A stretch of 64,000 nt of DNA from Cohnella mopanensis (GTDB taxonomy: Bacteria; Bacillota; Bacilli; Paenibacillales; Paenibacillaceae): the NCBI RefSeq assembly GCF_022352055.1, contig NZ_JAKRWM010000016.1:1-64000 (forward strand), written 5' to 3'. The notes beneath the pieces were generated by a model. It was not told the origin of the DNA. It did not search any database and saw only the letters and a list, made by a program, of their open reading frames with translations. How positions within the stretch are numbered: the first letter of the stretch is position 1; every line of letters starts with the position of its first letter. Both the position numbers and the translations under genes were made by a program. Below are positions 8,586 to 17,445 of this stretch, one piece after another.

Positions 8586-9563
8586 ATGTCCCAAGTGGCA
8601 ACGGATTTCGAATCTAAAAATCCATCTGCAGGAATGCGATGGGGGAAATACTTGTGGGATCAATATAGCGTTATCTTTGCGTTTCTCGTACTAGTTGCGC
8701 TTGCAGCGATATTAAACGAGCATTTTCTAGACATCGGCAATATCACCAATGTGCTCAGACAAGTGTCAATCGTAGGCATACTGTCACTAGGAATGACCTT
8801 CGTTATTATTCTTGGGGGCATTGATTTGTCCGTGGGTTCTGTGCTTGCCTTTTCAGGTACGGTCATCATGGCTGCACAGGTTACCTATGAGCTGCCGATC
8901 TGGATTTCAATAGTGCTAGGTTTGGTTGCGGGGGCTTTACTCGGAGTCATTAACGGCTTGGTTATCACTTACGGTAAAATAACGGCGTTTATAGCGACGC
9001 TAGCGATGATGACGATCGCGCGTTCCTTAGCACTCTATTATGCAGATGCAGGAGCGATCTCAGGTTTCGATTCGAGCTATAGCAAGATCGGAAATGAATA
9101 TTTAGCAGGAGTTCCAATTCCTGTAATTATATTTGGACTCATATTCCTACTTAGCTATATCGTGCTTGAGAAGACGGTGTTCGGCCGCCATATTTACGCG
9201 GTTGGAGGCAATACTCAAGCCGCTCGGCTGTCCGCGATTTCAGTCTTTAGGGTAACTATTATCTCTTATCTTATTTGTGGGTTAACTGCAGCGATCGGCG
9301 CCGTCATCGAAACGTCGCGACTGAATTCCATCAGTACGTCTAGCTCTGGCCATATGTATGAGTTGGACGCGATTGCCGCTGTAATCATAGGTGGGACTAG
9401 CCTTTCCGGAGGGCGGGGTCGCATCGTTGGCACATTGTTCGGGGTACTGATCCTCGGGGTTCTAAGCAATATAATGAACCTTCTTAACATTTCACCTTAT
9501 TTACAGGGGGTGGTTAAAGGCTTAATCATCATCGCAGCAGTTCTGCTTCAGAAGCGAGATTAA
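8586..9563 (+). CDS. Ribose-type ABC transporter permease (RbsC-like)
   Basis: 325 aa integral membrane protein. A short cytoplasmic N-terminus (about 35 aa) precedes roughly nine helices. Family blocks GGIDLSVGSVLAFSG and AAVIIGGTSLSGGRGRI are present. Start ATG behind AAAGGGGG, 21 bp after the ATPase stop. It pairs with the ATPase upstream and the lipoprotein downstream for import of a monosaccharide or similar polyol. Paralogue of the permease at 5965. Confidence 0.92.
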   Translation: MSQVATDFESKNPSAGMRWGKYLWDQYSVIFAFLVLVALAAILNEHFLDIGNITNVLRQVSIVGILSLGMTFVIILGGIDLSVGSVLAFSGTVIMAAQVTYELPIWISIVLGLVAGALLGVINGLVITYGKITAFIATLAMMTIARSLALYYADAGAISGFDSSYSKIGNEYLAGVPIPVIIFGLIFLLSYIVLEKTVFGRHIYAVGGNTQAARLSAISVFRVTIISYLICGLTAAIGAVIETSRLNSISTSSSGHMYELDAIAAVIIGGTSLSGGRGRIVGTLFGVLILGVLSNIMNLLNISPYLQGVVKGLIIIAAVLLQKRD

Positions 9564-9624
9564 TCGACCTACTAAGTTGTTTGTTCAAGTATGACATTAA
9601 AACCAATGGGAGGGTCATTTCGAT

Positions 9625-10683
9625 ATGAGAAGAAAGTCGCTAGTATCTTTAGTATTTGTTCTTGCATTCGCTGTTGTATTATCGGCTTGTAATAGTGGAA
9701 ACAAGACTGAAAGTCCCAAAGCGAGTAACTCAGCAAGCCCGGACGCAAGCGCGTCGGGAGGAACGGGGAACGCAGCCGGTGGCAACTACACGATCGGCAT
9801 CTCGCTTCCTGCGGCCGATCATGGTTGGATGGGCGCACTGATTGGAAATGCTAAAGCAGAGGCGGATAAGCATGAGAACATCAAATCTATTGTGTACACA
9901 GCGAAAGATCCGGCTAAACAAACGTCGGACATTGAGGATTTGATTACTAAAAAAGTCGATGCTATCGTTATGTTGCCCATCGAATCTGCAGCGCTAACAC
10001 CTGCCGCAGAGAAGGTAGCGAAAGCAGGTATTCCGCTTATTGTAATTGATCGTGCAGTCAATTCGGAAAGCTATCGCTTGTACGTTGGCGGAGACAACTA
10101 CGGAATTGGCTACGGGGATGCCAAGTATTTGGTCGACGATCTGATCAAACGTAAGGGGAAAGCGGCTGGCAAAGTCGTCGAGATTAGCGGCGTTCCGTCT
10201 TCTGTAACCGATCTGCGCTCTAAGGGCTTCCGCGATTATATTAAAGATTACCCGGATGTTCAGATCATTGCCTCCCAGCCAGGCGACTTTACCCGCGAGA
10301 AAGCTTTGAAGGCGATGGAAAACATTTTACAAGCCAACAAGGAAATCGATGGGGTGTATTCTCAGGATGATGATATGACCGTAGGAATCGTACAAGCGAT
10401 CAAAGATGCCAAGCGACAAGACGAGATGTTTATCGTCAGCTCAGGCGGTATGCAAGAAATTTACAAGATGATTAAAGAAAAAGCGAAGCCGGAAGTTGTC
10501 GTTTCCTTGACGTATTCCCCGACCATGAGCGGAACCGCTGTTAAAATGGCAACATTGATCTTGGAAGGCAAAGGGATTGAAGGCTTCTGGGAGAAGAGCG
10601 TTCCGCACCATATCGTGCTAGAAGCAACGCCTGTAACGCCGGCTAACGTGGAAGCGTTCTTGAATCCCGACTCCAAATATTAA
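9625..10683 (+). CDS. Sugar-binding lipoprotein of ribose-type ABC transporter
   Basis: 352 aa. A lipoprotein signal peptide ends in the lipobox LSAC with the modified cysteine at position 22, followed by a Ser/Asn/Gly-rich linker to about residue 52. The mature part is a periplasmic-binding-protein type I fold (Peripla_BP_4, RbsB-like): YTIGISLPAADHGWMG, then KKVDAIVMLPIES and GIPLIVIDRAV. It captures the substrate outside the membrane and delivers it to the permease encoded upstream. It is the only binding protein for two ATPase/permease pairs in this region. A modest hairpin follows the gene. Confidence 0.92.
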   Translation: MRRKSLVSLVFVLAFAVVLSACNSGNKTESPKASNSASPDASASGGTGNAAGGNYTIGISLPAADHGWMGALIGNAKAEADKHENIKSIVYTAKDPAKQTSDIEDLITKKVDAIVMLPIESAALTPAAEKVAKAGIPLIVIDRAVNSESYRLYVGGDNYGIGYGDAKYLVDDLIKRKGKAAGKVVEISGVPSSVTDLRSKGFRDYIKDYPDVQIIASQPGDFTREKALKAMENILQANKEIDGVYSQDDDMTVGIVQAIKDAKRQDEMFIVSSGGMQEIYKMIKEKAKPEVVVSLTYSPTMSGTAVKMATLILEGKGIEGFWEKSVPHHIVLEATPVTPANVEAFLNPDSKY

Positions 10684-10763
10684 TACAAAATAAGCTTAAT
10701 CCGTAAATGAAATTGCGGTAAAACTGCGATAGACTTAAATCTAACGCAAATGGGATTATAAAG

Positions 10764-10792
10764 GCGAGTCGCCCATGCTGGCGGCTCGCTTT
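10764..10792 (+). terminator. Hairpin after the second sugar ABC operon
   Basis: GCGAGTCGCC at 10764-10773 pairs with GGCGGCTCGC at 10780-10789 (one G-T pair), followed by only TTTCG. It lies in a 240-bp spacer; partial read-through into the isomerase and dehydrogenase genes is possible. I see no other clear element in this spacer. Confidence 0.45.
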
Positions 10793-10923
10793 CGCCCATT
10801 GTCAAATATGGGTGGAAATAAGTATGCGTTATCATGTAAACTAGAATAAGAATTGAATGAACACGTGTACATATTTGATGTGCATGACCAACAATCGTAT
10901 CAGAAAGGTTTGGTGGTTAACAA

Positions 10924-11886
10924 GTGAAAGCAGGAGTATTTGCAGTATTGTTCAGCCAGCAATCATTCGAGCAAGCGCTTGATACCATTAAAGCGGCCGG
11001 TCTACAAGCCGTAGAAATCGGAACCGGAGCTTATCCGGGAACCGCGCACGTTAACGCGCAGGACATTGTGAACGACGATGCGGCAATCCGCCGTATTCGC
11101 GATGCCGTAGATTCCCGCGGCTTGACGATCAGCGCGCTAAGCTGCCACGGCAATCCGCTTCATCCGGATGCGGCGATCGCCAAATCCCATCATGACGATT
11201 TCGTAGCTACCGTCCAATTGGCGGAGAAGCTTGGCGTAGATACCGTAATTACATTCTCGGGATGCCCCGGGGAGTCGGTCAATTCTAAGTACCCATCTTG
11301 GGTCACTTGCCCTTGGCCGCCTGATTTCTTGACGGTGCTGGAGTGGCAATGGAACGAGATCGCGATTCCTTATTGGAAAGAGCAGTCCGCATTCCTTCGT
11401 AAGCATAACGTCAGAGTGGCGATCGAAGCTCATCCGGGCTTCCTCGTATACAACACCGAGACGGCATTGCGTCTTCGGGAAGAAGCGGGAGATAATATCG
11501 GAGTTAACTTCGATCCTTCCCACTTGTTCTGGCAAGGCATGGATCCGATCGAGTGCGTTAAAGCGCTTGGAAAATCCATTTACCATGTGCATGCTAAGGA
11601 TACGAAGATCGACAAACGCAACACGGCGCTGAACGGCGTTCTCGATACGAAGCATTACGGCGACATTATGAACCGCTCCTTCGTGTTCCGCACGGTCGGT
11701 TACGGACATGACGATGAGTTCTGGAAAGATCTCGTCAGCACGTTGCGCCTCGTTGGATACGAGGGCACGATCAGCATCGAGCACGAAGATGGCTTAATGA
11801 GCGTCAACGAAGGCTTCACTAAAGCGGCTAGCTTCCTCAACTCACTCATCTTGAAGGAAAGCGCGGGTGAAATGTGGTGGGCGTAA
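10924..11886 (+). CDS. Sugar phosphate isomerase/epimerase (AP_endonuc_2 TIM barrel)
   Basis: 320 aa from GTG behind GGTGG. Pattern of the xylose-isomerase-like TIM barrel (IolE/IolH/YcjR-type): AGVFAVLFSQQSFEQAL at the start, then VEIGTGAYPG, ALSCHGNPLHP, VAIEAHPGF, VNFDPSHLFWQG, YHVHAKDT and GTISIEHED. The E, D, H and E residues in those segments are the usual divalent-metal ligands. It probably epimerises or dehydrates a keto-sugar made by the adjacent dehydrogenase. The next gene overlaps it by 13 bp, so the two are translationally coupled. The exact substrate is unknown. Confidence 0.85.
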   Translation: MKAGVFAVLFSQQSFEQALDTIKAAGLQAVEIGTGAYPGTAHVNAQDIVNDDAAIRRIRDAVDSRGLTISALSCHGNPLHPDAAIAKSHHDDFVATVQLAEKLGVDTVITFSGCPGESVNSKYPSWVTCPWPPDFLTVLEWQWNEIAIPYWKEQSAFLRKHNVRVAIEAHPGFLVYNTETALRLREEAGDNIGVNFDPSHLFWQGMDPIECVKALGKSIYHVHAKDTKIDKRNTALNGVLDTKHYGDIMNRSFVFRTVGYGHDDEFWKDLVSTLRLVGYEGTISIEHEDGLMSVNEGFTKAASFLNSLILKESAGEMWWA

Positions 11887-13046
11887 ACAAGAAAAAAATC
11901 AACGTAGGCATGGTCGGTTACAAATTTATGGGTAAAGCCCACAGCCATGCTTACAAAGACGTAGGAATGTTCTTCGATCCGGCGGCGGATGTCGTCATGA
12001 AAGCGATTTGCGGGCGCGACGAGAACGGCGTCAAGGAAGCGGCCGACAAGTTCGGCTGGGAATCTTACGAGACGGATTGGCGGAAAATGATTGCTCGCGA
12101 AGATATCGACTTCGTGGATATCAACGCTCCGAGCGATGCGCATAAGGAGATTACGCTTGCGGCTATCGCTGCAGGGAAACACGTATTCTGCGAAAAGCCT
12201 CTGGCGCTTAACCTAGCGGATGGACGCGAGATGTTAGCCGCGGCGGAGAAAGCGGGCGTCAAGCACGCGATCTGCTTTAACTATCGCTTTTTGCCTGCCG
12301 TTCAATTAGCCAAACAAATCATCGATGAAGGCCGCTTAGGCGAAATTCATCACTATCGCGCGACCTACTTGCAAGATTGGCTCGTCGATCCGAATACTCC
12401 GCTCGCTTGGCGGTTGAAGAAGGAAGTCGCGGGCTCCGGCGCGCACGGAGATATTAACGCGCACAGTATCGACCTTGCCCGGTTCTTGATCGGGGAATTC
12501 GATCGTGTTGTCGGACATAACCGGACTTTCGTTAAGGAACGTCCGATCCTTACGGAATCATCCGGGCTCACGGGATCCGGTTCCGCAACGGAGAAGGGCG
12601 AAGTTACCGTCGACGATGCTACGGGATTTTTGGCCGACTTCAAGAACGGCGCGATGGGGATGTTCGTCGCTTCCCGTTTTGCGGCTGGCCGCAAAAACCA
12701 TAATACGTTCGAAATTCACGGAAGCAAAGGCTCCATCCGCTGGGATCTCGAGAAGCTTAATGAGCTTGAAGTGTATTTCCGCGAAGACGAGCCGAATTTG
12801 GCAGGCTTCCGCCGCATTATGGCGACGGAACCGTCGCACAAATACGCGGGCAACTGGTGGCCGACGGGACACATTATCGGTTACGAGCATGCATTCGTTC
12901 ATATCGTGTATGAATTCGTACAGCATATGACAACCAATTCTCCGTTCACGCCAACGTTCCTAGACGGCGTGAAATGCCAAGAAGTGCTGGAAGCGGTAGA
13001 TCTGTCGATCGAACGCGGCGCTTGGGTCAACGTTGACGAGGTATAA
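11874..13046 (+). CDS. Gfo/Idh/MocA family oxidoreductase
   Basis: 390 aa starting at GTG 11874 (or GTG 11877) inside the end of the isomerase gene. Nucleotide-binding start INVGMVGYKFMGKAHSHAY (a GYKFMG variant of GxGxxG), then INAPSDAHKE, CEKPLALN and a substrate domain with SGAHGDINAHSIDLARFLIG containing the catalytic Asp/His. The longer C-terminal domain resembles glucose-fructose oxidoreductase and AFR-like members. The overlap with the TIM-barrel gene suggests oxidation then isomerisation of the sugar imported by the upstream transporter. It ends at a strong bidirectional terminator. Confidence 0.87.
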   Translation: MVGVNKKKINVGMVGYKFMGKAHSHAYKDVGMFFDPAADVVMKAICGRDENGVKEAADKFGWESYETDWRKMIAREDIDFVDINAPSDAHKEITLAAIAAGKHVFCEKPLALNLADGREMLAAAEKAGVKHAICFNYRFLPAVQLAKQIIDEGRLGEIHHYRATYLQDWLVDPNTPLAWRLKKEVAGSGAHGDINAHSIDLARFLIGEFDRVVGHNRTFVKERPILTESSGLTGSGSATEKGEVTVDDATGFLADFKNGAMGMFVASRFAAGRKNHNTFEIHGSKGSIRWDLEKLNELEVYFREDEPNLAGFRRIMATEPSHKYAGNWWPTGHIIGYEHAFVHIVYEFVQHMTTNSPFTPTFLDGVKCQEVLEAVDLSIERGAWVNVDEV

Positions 13047-13059
13047 TCCGCTCTAATCA

Positions 13060-13111
13060 AATAAGCCTGCTTATCGTATGGATATCACACGATAAGCAGG
13101 CTTATTTTTTT
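13060..13111. terminator. Strong bidirectional terminator
   Basis: An 18-bp perfect stem joins 13060-13077 and 13089-13106, with loop ATGGATATCAC and a T run to 13111. It separates the dehydrogenase gene from the converging alkaline phosphatase gene. Confidence 0.92.
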
Positions 13112-13129
13112 GTGCGTATTGTCGATAGC

Positions 13130-14485
13130 TTATTTGCCGTAAATCAAGCTGAAAATAATTTTCGCGTTATCCGTGTTGTCGATGAGTCCGGCGAACTTCT
13201 CTTTGCCCGGACCGAAAGCGTATACCGGAACATCTTCTCCGGTATGTCCGCCCGTTGTCCAACCTGTAAACGAACGAACGTTAAAGATAGCCTCGATTGC
13301 ATTGTCGATCTTCGTTACATCCTTGCTCGCCGCTTCATCGACGACGGACTTGATTTCTTCGGCCGTCAAATCTAAGTTAATATACTTTTTCAGCGTTGCC
13401 GCAGCATCGGCGCCCGCAACGATCTCGGCTGCCATGAAATCAGGAGTGCGTTTAGCGGCTTTAATCGGAGAAACATCGAAATTGTATTCGCCGTTTGCGC
13501 CGATGGATAAGCCGCCTGTTGAATGGTCGGCAGTCGCAACGACTAACGTATGACCGTCTTTCTTAGCGAAATCGATCGCTTCTTTGAATGCTTTCTCGAA
13601 ATCGGCCATCTCGCTCATGGCTGCTACGATGTCGTTATCATGGCCGGCCCAGTCGATCTGGCTTCCTTCCACCATTAAGAAAAAGCCGTTTTTATTCGTG
13701 CTGAGACGTTGGATCGCTGCTTTCGTCATCTCTTGTAGCGAAGGAGTCTTATCGTTACGATCGATAGCCTTATCCAATCCGCCTGGAGCGAATAAGCCGA
13801 GGATTTGTTTGTTCGTGTCTTTCAATAAGCTTTCGCGGTCGGTTACATAGCTGTAGCCGTCTTTTTTGAATTCATCCGTTAAGTTTCTGTCTTTACGAAC
13901 GAAGTTATTCAATCCACCGCCGAGCAGGACGTCGATCTTATGTTTCTTATTGATCCGATCATCGAAATAATCGTTGGCGATCGCATCCATGTTCTTACGG
14001 TTAATGTCGTGTGCGCCGTAAGCTGCCGGAGTGGCATGCGTAATTTCCGAGGTGGCGACCAAGCCCGTGGACTTGCCCTTTTCTTTGGCTGCTTCAAGCA
14101 CCGTTTTGACATCATTTTGCTTAGTATCGACGGCGATTGCCGCATTATAAGTTTTGACACCTGCAGACATGGCCGTAGCAGCGGAAGCAGAGTCGGTAAT
14201 ATTTTGATGCTCGTCATCCGGGTATGTCATTTGCGCTCCTACCAGATATTTATCGAATTCCGTTTTTTCTTTTACGGGTGTTTTAGGATTGTCTTTCATG
14301 TAGCGATAAGCCGAAGTGTACGATTGCCCCATACCGTCCCCGATCAGGAAAATTACGTTTTTGACTTTAGGAGTTTCTTCTTTTTTCGCAGTGGCAAAAC
14401 CTGGCGTTAGACCGGTTGTGAGCGCAGTAATCGCAACGGATGCAACGACTGCGAGCGGGAATGCTTTTTTCGTCATGTTCTTCAA
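13130..14485 (-). CDS. phoA: Alkaline phosphatase, secreted
   Basis: 451 aa from a TTG start 9 nt after AAGGAGG. N-terminal signal peptide (hydrophobic 8-32, ATA cleavage region). Family residues: metal-binding D50 in IFLIGDGMGQS, the nucleophile S99 in TDSASAATA, later SQIDWAGHDND and ATADHSTGG metal ligands, and the C-terminal TTGGHTGEDVP histidine. It releases inorganic phosphate from phosphomonoesters outside the cell. A Pho-box-like promoter lies upstream (14577-14620) and two pst operons follow, so it fits a phosphate-starvation regulon. Length is normal for the Bacillus-type enzyme. The symbol is used in the family sense. Confidence 0.93.
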   Translation of the reverse strand: MKNMTKKAFPLAVVASVAITALTTGLTPGFATAKKEETPKVKNVIFLIGDGMGQSYTSAYRYMKDNPKTPVKEKTEFDKYLVGAQMTYPDDEHQNITDSASAATAMSAGVKTYNAAIAVDTKQNDVKTVLEAAKEKGKSTGLVATSEITHATPAAYGAHDINRKNMDAIANDYFDDRINKKHKIDVLLGGGLNNFVRKDRNLTDEFKKDGYSYVTDRESLLKDTNKQILGLFAPGGLDKAIDRNDKTPSLQEMTKAAIQRLSTNKNGFFLMVEGSQIDWAGHDNDIVAAMSEMADFEKAFKEAIDFAKKDGHTLVVATADHSTGGLSIGANGEYNFDVSPIKAAKRTPDFMAAEIVAGADAAATLKKYINLDLTAEEIKSVVDEAASKDVTKIDNAIEAIFNVRSFTGWTTGGHTGEDVPVYAFGPGKEKFAGLIDNTDNAKIIFSLIYGK

Positions 14486-14576
14486 TATAATTACCCTCCT
14501 TAGTCTTGTGAACCTAAGAATGAGTTTAGAGATTCATTATTACGGGAATATCATCTCGGCATCAATCTATCGTAAA

Positions 14577-14620
14577 ATCATAGGTTTTCCAAACTTTACA
14601 TTCCGTTAACGAACTTAGAA
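14577..14620 (-). promoter_or_regulatory. Pho box and -10 of the alkaline phosphatase gene
   Basis: Read on the minus strand: TTCTAA (14620-14615), N5, TTAACG (14609-14604), N5, TAAAGT (14598-14593), then 10 nt and TATGAT (14582-14577) as -10. The 11-bp spacing and the distance to the -10 follow the PhoP-box layout known from Bacillus; the individual boxes are weaker than those at 15880. Confidence 0.5.
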
Positions 14621-14695
14621 CAAATGGATGACATAAATTTGATAGTTTCTAATAAAGGAAATATTTTCTCATCCCATTCCGAATGAGGTGTTCAT

Positions 14696-15877
14696 ATGGC
14701 AAGTGCTACAGTTCTCGTTAGAACCGACAATGAATCGCCACTCCAAGTTGAGAAACCCGAATATCAAGCGGTTAAAATCGAAGCTGCCGTGACGGAAATA
14801 TTTCAGCCTATCGTCGTGAAGGATTGGATGAAAGGTTGTCCGGTCATATCGATGACGATGCAAAGCGATGAATTGGTGGATTTGTTCCGAAGGAAAAAAC
14901 AGTTCGAATGCGTCGTTGTGTGCGATGAACAGCATCGTCCGATCGGCTTAATTATGAAGGATCGATTTTTCCGGTTGTTGGGCTCTTTATATGGAATGTC
15001 GTTATTCGGGCATAGGCCAATCTCCACGCATATGGATCCAATCCCCCTTATCGCCGAGATTTCCATCGAGCCTCAAGAGCTCATCGATCGTGCGCTTTCG
15101 CGTTCGGAAGAAACTTTCTACGATGCGGTGCTTCTGACTGAGAGCGGGAAATTCATCGGTATTTTAACGATGAACGATCTGCTAAACGTATCCCGATTGC
15201 TGCAACGGGAAGCGGTTAGCCGGCAAATTCGTACGATTAAAGATACCGAATCGATGATCACGAGCATTCATTCTTCCATAGAGGGAGTAACCGAAGCGAC
15301 GGGCGACACGCAAGCGTGCAGCGAACGGATCGGCGAAATTACCGACGAAGGCCGGGAACAATTAAGCGAGATGCTGCAACTATTCAAGCTCTGGTCTATG
15401 AATGCGACGAAGCAAGAGAAGGCGGTGATCGAGCTTACGGAAAGAACGTCCGCAGCGGACGGGATTAGTCGGCTAATCGCGGACCTTGCAGACCAATGTA
15501 ATCTGCTCGCGGTGAATGCGACGATCGAGGCGGCTAGAGCGGGGGAGCACGGCAAAGGCTTCGGAGTTGTCGCGAATGAAATCCGCACGCTGGCCGACCA
15601 GACCAAACAATCCGCAGGCCAGATATCGGGGCTGCTGAGGTCGATGACGGAAGCGGTACAAAGCGCGACCCGGCTAGCGGGAGAAGGCAAGAAAGGGGCG
15701 GACAAAGGCTTCGTCCAAGTGAAGAAGACGGAAGATACTTTCGCGCAGTTGTGGAGTTCTTCGGAGCTAAACCAGGAAGCGGCTTCCAGATTAATGGATG
15801 CTTCGCGCGATGCAAGAATCCGATCCGATGAAGTTCGCAAGGAGTTTCAGAAGCTCGTCCGGCAAATGAATTGGTAA
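14696..15877 (+). CDS. Soluble CBS-domain methyl-accepting chemotaxis-like protein
   Basis: 393 aa, ATG behind GAGGTG, no membrane segment or signal peptide. Residues about 40-165 form a CBS-pair module ([15 protein letters not shown], later [22 protein letters not shown]). Residues about 190-390 are a chemoreceptor signalling coiled coil with the hairpin-tip block [21 protein letters not shown] and [13 protein letters not shown]. It therefore resembles a cytoplasmic chemoreceptor that would contact CheA/CheW and sense a nucleotide-like ligand through CBS. The same CBS module occurs in the EAL-GGDEF protein at 27090. The stop lies just before the Pho box at 15880. Confidence 0.85.
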   Translation: MASATVLVRTDNESPLQVEKPEYQAVKIEAAVTEIFQPIVVKDWMKGCPVISMTMQSDELVDLFRRKKQFECVVVCDEQHRPIGLIMKDRFFRLLGSLYGMSLFGHRPISTHMDPIPLIAEISIEPQELIDRALSRSEETFYDAVLLTESGKFIGILTMNDLLNVSRLLQREAVSRQIRTIKDTESMITSIHSSIEGVTEATGDTQACSERIGEITDEGREQLSEMLQLFKLWSMNATKQEKAVIELTERTSAADGISRLIADLADQCNLLAVNATIEAARAGEHGKGFGVVANEIRTLADQTKQSAGQISGLLRSMTEAVQSATRLAGEGKKGADKGFVQVKKTEDTFAQLWSSSELNQEAASRLMDASRDARIRSDEVRKEFQKLVRQMNW

Positions 15878-15879
15878 AT

Positions 15880-15933
15880 TTAACATTTAGCAAACGATTC
15901 TTGAACAGACGCTTTACAAACCCGTACTATACT
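15880..15933 (+). promoter_or_regulatory. Four-repeat Pho box with -10 element
   Basis: TTAACA (15880), CAAACG (15891), TGAACA (15902) and TTTACA (15913) are each separated by exactly 5 bp (11-bp period). TATACT follows at 15928, 9 bp after the last box. This matches the established PhoP-box arrangement (TT[ATC]ACA repeats from about -20 to -60). It would drive the secreted protein gene and the first pst operon. Confidence 0.8.
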
Positions 15934-15981
15934 CACACTAGTAAGAAGAATCTACCATAATCAGAAGGGTGATCAGAGTCG

Positions 15982-17394
15982 ATGTTGCTAAAAAAAGCGT
16001 CAGCTGTTTCTGTATTAGCGTTGGCAATCGGAGTATCCGCCGTAGGAGCGGCTTCCGCGGCAACTGCAACGAAAGCAAGCGTAGTGCAGGTTACTAGTTC
16101 AGCTTACATCGTAAATGGAGTAGCGGTGAACATCAACACGTTCTTCGAGAAGGGGAGAACGCTTGTCTCTCTCCGGGATATCAGCCTAACGCTAGGCGCG
16201 AAATTGCAAGTAACCAAGGAAGAAATTCAAGCTAGATTGAACGGACACACGGTACTTCTGAAGAATGACAGCAACCTGATTAATGTAGACGGTGTGGAGC
16301 AGAAGCTTAACCTCCCGGTTAAGAGCGTTAAAGGCTCTTCCTATGTGGAATTAAAAGCTTATGTCGAAGCATTAGGGGCTCAATTCGCTAAGGATGCATC
16401 CGGAACAATCTGGATCGATGCCAACCTGTTGCCAGACGTGGATCATATTCAATGGGTAGACGCAACTAGATTCATCGCTTCGCAAGAAAACGAAACGGGC
16501 CGTTCGGATTATTTGGTCGATGCGCAAACCGGCAAATACTCGAAACTGATTATCTCGTCGGATGCATCGGAATTAGCTGTTGCCCCTGACGGTAAAAAAG
16601 CAGCTTACACGAATGCAAACGGAGAAGTTTATGTCATCGAATTCGATAAAATCGTTCCTACTAAAGTAAGCGGCGATACGAGCATCAAACCTGAGTTGGT
16701 GTGGTCAGCGGATAGCTCGTCGATCTACTTCCTGCAAGGGGACAAAGGCAGCGTAATCGCCAAGCTGGATCCTTCGATCAGCAAGATTACGAAAATCGTC
16801 GACGACAAAGTGGATTATAAAGCGAACTTATCCGTATCCACGGACGGTAACACATTTACTTATACGGTAACGAAGCCAGGCGCAGTCGTGGCGGACAGCT
16901 CGAAACCGGTTGAGAGCGACGATGTTGCAATCGACATGAAAGGAACCGAGCCGCAAATCTTCTTGTTCAAGGTCGATCCTTCTGTTAAAGACAATAAAGC
17001 CGTACAACTGACGACTTCCGCGGACGACAAAGTGTTCATTCACGCTTCCGCTGATGCTTCAAGCGTATCGTTCGTGAGCGTAAGCAGCGACGATGCAGCA
17101 AAATCCACGTTGGTTTCCGTCAGCAAAGACAAAACGCTCAAAACGCTGTTCAGCGATAAAGACGTATACGATGCCGTATTGTCCGGTGGCAAATGGTACT
17201 TGCTAACGGAAGGAAACGGAGCAAACAACTTCGTCTACGAGATCGATCCGGCAACAGGCGCAGCGAAACAGCTGTACACGCTTGACGAAACCGTAAGCGA
17301 GATCGTCGTTCAAGCAGGAGCTCCGTTCGCCGTCATTAACGATGGCCGCGTATTCCTGGACATTAACGGACATTGGAAACCAACAACCCGATAA
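15982..17394 (+). CDS. Secreted CuAO-N domain protein with beta-propeller-like region, first gene of a pst operon
   Basis: 470 aa. Signal peptide with likely cleavage after AASA (about residue 26). Residues about 40-150 match the copper amine oxidase N-terminal (stalk) domain found in many Paenibacillus secreted proteins (YIVNGVAVNINTFFEKGRTLVSLRDI, then a second VDGVEQKLNLPV repeat). This domain alone has no oxidase activity. The remaining 310 residues contain spaced segments of a WD40/TolB-like propeller (ELAVAPDGKKAAYTN, PELVWSADSSSIYFL, NLSVSTDGNTFTYTV). It is preceded by a strong Pho box and followed 51 bp later by pstS without a terminator, implying a phosphate-starvation role at the cell surface. 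The exact role is unknown. Confidence 0.8.
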   Translation: MLLKKASAVSVLALAIGVSAVGAASAATATKASVVQVTSSAYIVNGVAVNINTFFEKGRTLVSLRDISLTLGAKLQVTKEEIQARLNGHTVLLKNDSNLINVDGVEQKLNLPVKSVKGSSYVELKAYVEALGAQFAKDASGTIWIDANLLPDVDHIQWVDATRFIASQENETGRSDYLVDAQTGKYSKLIISSDASELAVAPDGKKAAYTNANGEVYVIEFDKIVPTKVSGDTSIKPELVWSADSSSIYFLQGDKGSVIAKLDPSISKITKIVDDKVDYKANLSVSTDGNTFTYTVTKPGAVVADSSKPVESDDVAIDMKGTEPQIFLFKVDPSVKDNKAVQLTTSADDKVFIHASADASSVSFVSVSSDDAAKSTLVSVSKDKTLKTLFSDKDVYDAVLSGGKWYLLTEGNGANNFVYEIDPATGAAKQLYTLDETVSEIVVQAGAPFAVINDGRVFLDINGHWKPTTR

Positions 17395-17445
17395 GCGGCA
17401 GTAACGTAAAACAATCGGTACATTCGAGAGGAGATTTATTTATCC

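Noticed and set aside
15268..15840. Minus-strand open frame opposite the CBS-chemoreceptor gene
   Set aside because: Ser/Ala-rich shadow of the coiled-coil coding strand; no independent signals.
15982..17394. Copper amine oxidase enzyme
   Set aside because: Only the N-terminal stalk domain is present; the catalytic domain with the TPQ tyrosine and copper histidines is absent. The same holds for 60710-61444.
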